Positions 5,666-8,415 of a stretch of 8,415 bases of DNA are shown one piece after another. The DNA is from Rubrobacter sp. (GTDB taxonomy: Bacteria; Actinomycetota; Rubrobacteria; Rubrobacterales; Rubrobacteraceae). How positions within the stretch are numbered: position 1 is the first letter of the stretch; each line of letters starts with the position of its first letter. The position numbers and the translations under genes are program-made. Location: positions 1 through 8,415 of the forward strand of contig JADDPV010000176.1 in NCBI GenBank assembly GCA_016781705.1, in the 5' to 3' direction. Below the pieces are notes generated by a model. It was not told where the DNA came from. It saw nothing but the letters and a program-made list of their open reading frames with translations, and ran no database searches.

Positions 5666-7956
5666 GCCGGCGGTGGACGCTTGGAGACACTTTCGTGCTC
5701 AGACATGCCGGTTTTCCCTTCGACTGGATGGAGGAGCTCGGGTACTCTCGGAACGTACGGAGGCTGACTGAAGAGGTACTCGATTGCGAAGTTCATCTGG
5801 CGAACCTTTCCGAGACAACGGGAGGCAAGGGTGCCTCCGAAGCCACACTACGCTCCCTGCAGGAGGGACGAGGGCTTGACTCCCCCCGACCTGCTACGGA
5901 GGAGTGGAGGAGAGCGGTGCGGAGGTGGAATTCTATACGGGCGGAACTGCGAGATGCGTGCCAAGAAGAGAAGGTGACGCTCAAGGAACGTCTGAAGGAA
6001 CTGGCTTCGGAGCCAAGGGTCCAGGAGGCCGTTTTCCTGTCCAGCCCCGACATGTACGAGAATGTGTGGCGGAGGTACGTAGAATTAGGTGACATCCCCG
6101 ACAACGCACGTTGGCGCCGTGTGGAGAGGCAGGTCTACACGTATCTGCAGCGCTTCTGCGCGAAGAACGAGACCACGAGTTTTTTCGGTCCAATGGGGTA
6201 CGGCGAGGTTACGGAACACGGGATGTTCGAGGTCCGCAACCTCGCGCGTCAGCGGAGGCGCACCTTCTTCTCCTTCAGGGCGGTTCGTGAGTTGACGAGG
6301 GCGATCGGCCGGGACCGCGATCTCATCCTGCACCTGCCGGCACGGCTCAACCGGCTGTACGAGATCGTTCCCGGGGCCGCCCGCAGTCGAGCCCTGGACG
6401 AAGAGGTTCCGCTCTCTCCGGAGGCAGAGCGCATGATGCGATGGTGGAAGGATTTCTCGGGAACCCTAACCGAGGCATCGTCGGCGTTCGGCCTCAGCCC
6501 GAGCGCGCTCCTAAAAATCGCGGCACCCCTGCTGCGCGCAGGGGTGCTCCTGCTGAGGATAGACTTCGAGCCCAACGACTTCGAGAGCTTCGAATCTTTG
6601 CGCGCTGCCGTTCGCGCCCTGCCTCACCAGGCCGGCAGGACGCGCTGGCTCAATCGTCTCGACCGGCTAGACGCGCTCAGGGAAGAGTTCGAGTCCGCCG
6701 AGCTTGAAGCTCGCGTCCGGCTCCTTAAAGATCTCGAGCGCTTATTCTCCGAGTACACCGGTGCCGACGCCCATGAGGGAGCGGGGGAAGTGTATGCGGA
6801 TCGCTTAGTCCTCTACGAGGAGGCGAGTTCGCGATTCTCCATCCGCATGGGGAAAACGTTTACCGAGGCGCTGGAAAACAAACTCTCTGAGGGCTTGGAG
6901 CTGTCGGCGGCATACGGGGAGCGCGTCCAACGTGGCTACAAGGACGCGGCCCGGCAAGTCTTGGAACACGAGGACGACCGGATCGACCTGCTCACCTACG
7001 CTGCGAGGACTCGCCCGAGGGGAGATGTCGGAAGTCGCTTCTCGCCCCTCCCGAAGATCGAGATCGAGCCGGAGGAGGTACGGTCTTTGTCGCTACCGCA
7101 GGAGTTGTGCGGATCTTCTTCAGCGGGAGGACGGTACTCTCTTCCCGACGTGTTCTTAGCTGCTCCCGCAGGAGAAATCACGCCCGAGAACGTCGAGGTG
7201 ATCCTCGGTCGGGTCCACCACCACCTGCTTTTGTGGGGATGGCTGTGCGCCTTCTACCCAGACCGGCGCAAGTTCGAGTTTACAACCCGAGACTGGCTTC
7301 GAAGAGACCCTTCCGCGACCAGCCTCGTCGGCCTTGAGCTGGGCCGGCGCAACAAAGGCTTTTACTGCTTTCCCGGGAGACGCGCAGGCTATCCAGGGCG
7401 TGACTACGGTGCAGACCTATCTATGGCCGATCTCGACGTCGAGATCGGCCAGGATGGGCCAGTGGCAAGAGACGATCATGCGAGAAAGGTCTTACTGTAC
7501 CTTCCATTGGCGGACTATACGACGTATCCTCCGTTTGCGGCCCTCGCACATCCGCTTGTGCTCCACGCCCCCATCGCTGGAGGTGCCCACGTCCCGCGGC
7601 TGCGAGTGGGCGGCGCGGTGTATCAGCGCGAGCGCTGGACGCTCGACTGTTCAGTCCGGTTCGAAAAACTCCGTGGCGTAGACTTGCTCCTATCCGTTCA
7701 GCGCGAGCGCAGGAGGAGCGGTTGGCCGCGGTTTGTCTTCGCCCGGATTGCGGACGAAAGGAAACCCGTACTCATAGACACCTGGTCCCCGTTCGGTGCC
7801 GAACTTCTTCGACGCATGGCACGTGGTGGAAAGACCGTAATCGTCGAGGAGATGCTGCCCGCCCCCGAACACTTGTGGCTCCGCGACGAGAGAGGCAGAC
7901 GGTACACGTGCGAGTTGCGCATGCAGGCTGTCCGCTGGAGCGACGATGTCGATTGA
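5662..7956 (+). CDS. Small LanB (lantibiotic dehydratase N-terminal/glutamylation region only; PEARL-like or split LanB)
   Basis: The protein is 764 residues, starting at an ATG that overlaps the preceding stop (ATGA) with GGAGG nine bases upstream. Family landmarks run in order: TFVLRHAGFPFDWMEEL (10-26), QEAVFLSSPDMYENVWRRY (121-139), the loop KNETTSFFGPMGYGEV (168-183), YADRLVLYEE (378-387), RVHHHLLLWGW (517-527), PRLRVGGAVYQRERW (645-659) and FVFARIADERKPVLID (691-706). This covers the tRNA-dependent glutamylation part of class I LanB proteins. Full LanBs are about 1000 residues with a ~300-residue elimination domain (SpaB_C); that domain is absent here. Known proteins of this shape either glutamylate Ser/Thr with a separate eliminase, or act as peptide aminoacyl-tRNA ligases adding amino acids to a peptide C-terminus. 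Neither the aminoacyl group nor the peptide substrate can be read. The gene looks intact. Confidence 0.8.
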   Translation: MSRRWTLGDTFVLRHAGFPFDWMEELGYSRNVRRLTEEVLDCEVHLANLSETTGGKGASEATLRSLQEGRGLDSPRPATEEWRRAVRRWNSIRAELRDACQEEKVTLKERLKELASEPRVQEAVFLSSPDMYENVWRRYVELGDIPDNARWRRVERQVYTYLQRFCAKNETTSFFGPMGYGEVTEHGMFEVRNLARQRRRTFFSFRAVRELTRAIGRDRDLILHLPARLNRLYEIVPGAARSRALDEEVPLSPEAERMMRWWKDFSGTLTEASSAFGLSPSALLKIAAPLLRAGVLLLRIDFEPNDFESFESLRAAVRALPHQAGRTRWLNRLDRLDALREEFESAELEARVRLLKDLERLFSEYTGADAHEGAGEVYADRLVLYEEASSRFSIRMGKTFTEALENKLSEGLELSAAYGERVQRGYKDAARQVLEHEDDRIDLLTYAARTRPRGDVGSRFSPLPKIEIEPEEVRSLSLPQELCGSSSAGGRYSLPDVFLAAPAGEITPENVEVILGRVHHHLLLWGWLCAFYPDRRKFEFTTRDWLRRDPSATSLVGLELGRRNKGFYCFPGRRAGYPGRDYGADLSMADLDVEIGQDGPVARDDHARKVLLYLPLADYTTYPPFAALAHPLVLHAPIAGGAHVPRLRVGGAVYQRERWTLDCSVRFEKLRGVDLLLSVQRERRRSGWPRFVFARIADERKPVLIDTWSPFGAELLRRMARGGKTVIVEEMLPAPEHLWLRDERGRRYTCELRMQAVRWSDDVD

Positions 7957-8415
7957 ATTAGCACCCGCCTTCATCCTTCGTGGAACCGGCTTACCCTTCG
8001 AGTTAATGGAGTCTCTCAGCACTCCAGAATCCGTCCGATCGGCGGAGCGCGCACTGCGTCTTGAGGCTCGGCTCCGAGAACTGGAGCGGCAACTCTTAGA
8101 AGAGTTGGCCAGGACGCCAAAGGACCGGCTATCCAGAGGAGAGCGCCGCCGCGCGAAACAGGCGATCAAACACCGCAGGTCCGAAAAGCTACTGGCTGAG
8201 ACCGTTCCGGAACTCCACCCCCGATTGCTCCTGGAGCGCAGCAGGTTGTTGAGCGAGTTTTGCGCTGCTGAGGCCGAAGTCCAGCTCATGGTGGAGGCAG
8301 AGCACCGTTCGATCAGCGAAAGGCTCTTCGATCTGGTGAGAGACCCGAAGATCGAGGAAGCCATTTGGCTCTCGAGCCCGCAGGCCTTCGACGGGCTGCA
8401 ACGCATGCGCCCTAG
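7946..8415 (+). CDS. Second small LanB, N-terminal part (runs off the window)
   Basis: An ATG at 7946 overlaps the end of the preceding LanB by 11 bases, with GGAG about seven bases upstream, and opens a frame with no stop up to the window edge (about 156 residues). The N-terminus APAFILRGTGLPFELMESL matches the upstream LanB's TFVLRHAGFPFDWMEEL, and near the window end PKIEEAIWLSSPQAFDGL matches PRVQEAVFLSSPDMYENV. In between is a charged helical region (about 30-120) with many Arg, Glu and Leu, as at the same place in the neighbour. It is therefore a paralogue in tandem, not a duplicate fragment. Whether it is full length, or carries an elimination domain, lies outside the window. Expression is almost certainly coupled to the upstream gene. 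Confidence 0.78.
   Translation, partial: MSIELAPAFILRGTGLPFELMESLSTPESVRSAERALRLEARLRELERQLLEELARTPKDRLSRGERRRAKQAIKHRRSEKLLAETVPELHPRLLLERSRLLSEFCAAEAEVQLMVEAEHRSISERLFDLVRDPKIEEAIWLSSPQAFDGLQRMRP

Noticed and set aside
7690..8406. Minus-strand open frame of 238 residues near the right edge
   Set aside because: It is a serine/arginine-rich shadow of the LanB genes; the plus-strand frame at 7946 matches the upstream LanB at both ends.

Overview
The window is a high-GC, same-strand-rich accessory region. It looks actinobacterial, and the heavy use of AGG for arginine plus GTG/TTG starts behind GGAGG-type ribosome sites would suit a Rubrobacter-like lineage. That placement is only an impression from codon use and gene content; no marker gene is present. 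No rRNA, tRNA, CRISPR array or insertion sequence was seen.

Layout. Bases 3-110 hold the probable 3' end of a plus-strand gene. It converges on a minus-strand toxin-antitoxin pair: a PIN-domain ribonuclease toxin of the COG1569 type and a ribbon-helix-helix antitoxin. Next on the minus strand is an unrecognised 89-residue protein. A divergent gap of about 180 bases then leads to a plus-strand ApeA-like HEPN protein with an R-x4-H ribonuclease motif. A 102-base gap carries two inverted repeats and a plausible promoter. Behind it lie a small helical protein resembling the 'Bell' cell-death effectors and the start of an NB-ARC/NLR-type NTPase. Both carry a similar IAQA-containing motif where bacterial amyloid-signalling pairs usually have one.

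The central event is at about base 3838. The NLR gene stops being NLR-like just before its Walker B motif. From the next bases, in another frame, the DNA encodes the last ~100 residues of a LanB-type (lantibiotic dehydratase family) protein. This is best read as a deletion or recombination scar that joined a defence operon to a RiPP-type biosynthetic operon. The RiPP part continues with tightly overlapping genes: a 506-residue protein that looks like a B12/radical-SAM-type RiPP enzyme that lost its iron-sulfur cysteines and ends in a PqqD-like domain; a complete 764-residue LanB containing only the glutamylation-type (tRNA-dependent) region with no elimination domain; and the start of a further LanB that runs off the window.

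How they may work together. The left half is a defence-island mixture (toxin-antitoxin, HEPN RNase, Bell/NLR). The right half carries at least three small LanB copies. Several small LanBs in one locus are a hallmark of peptide aminoacyl-tRNA ligase (PEARL) pathways or split-LanB pathways, and the PqqD-like domain would fit precursor-peptide recognition. No precursor peptide gene is visible. After the fusion, the RiPP genes appear to sit downstream of the Bell/NLR promoter with no obvious terminator between, so their expression may have been rewired.
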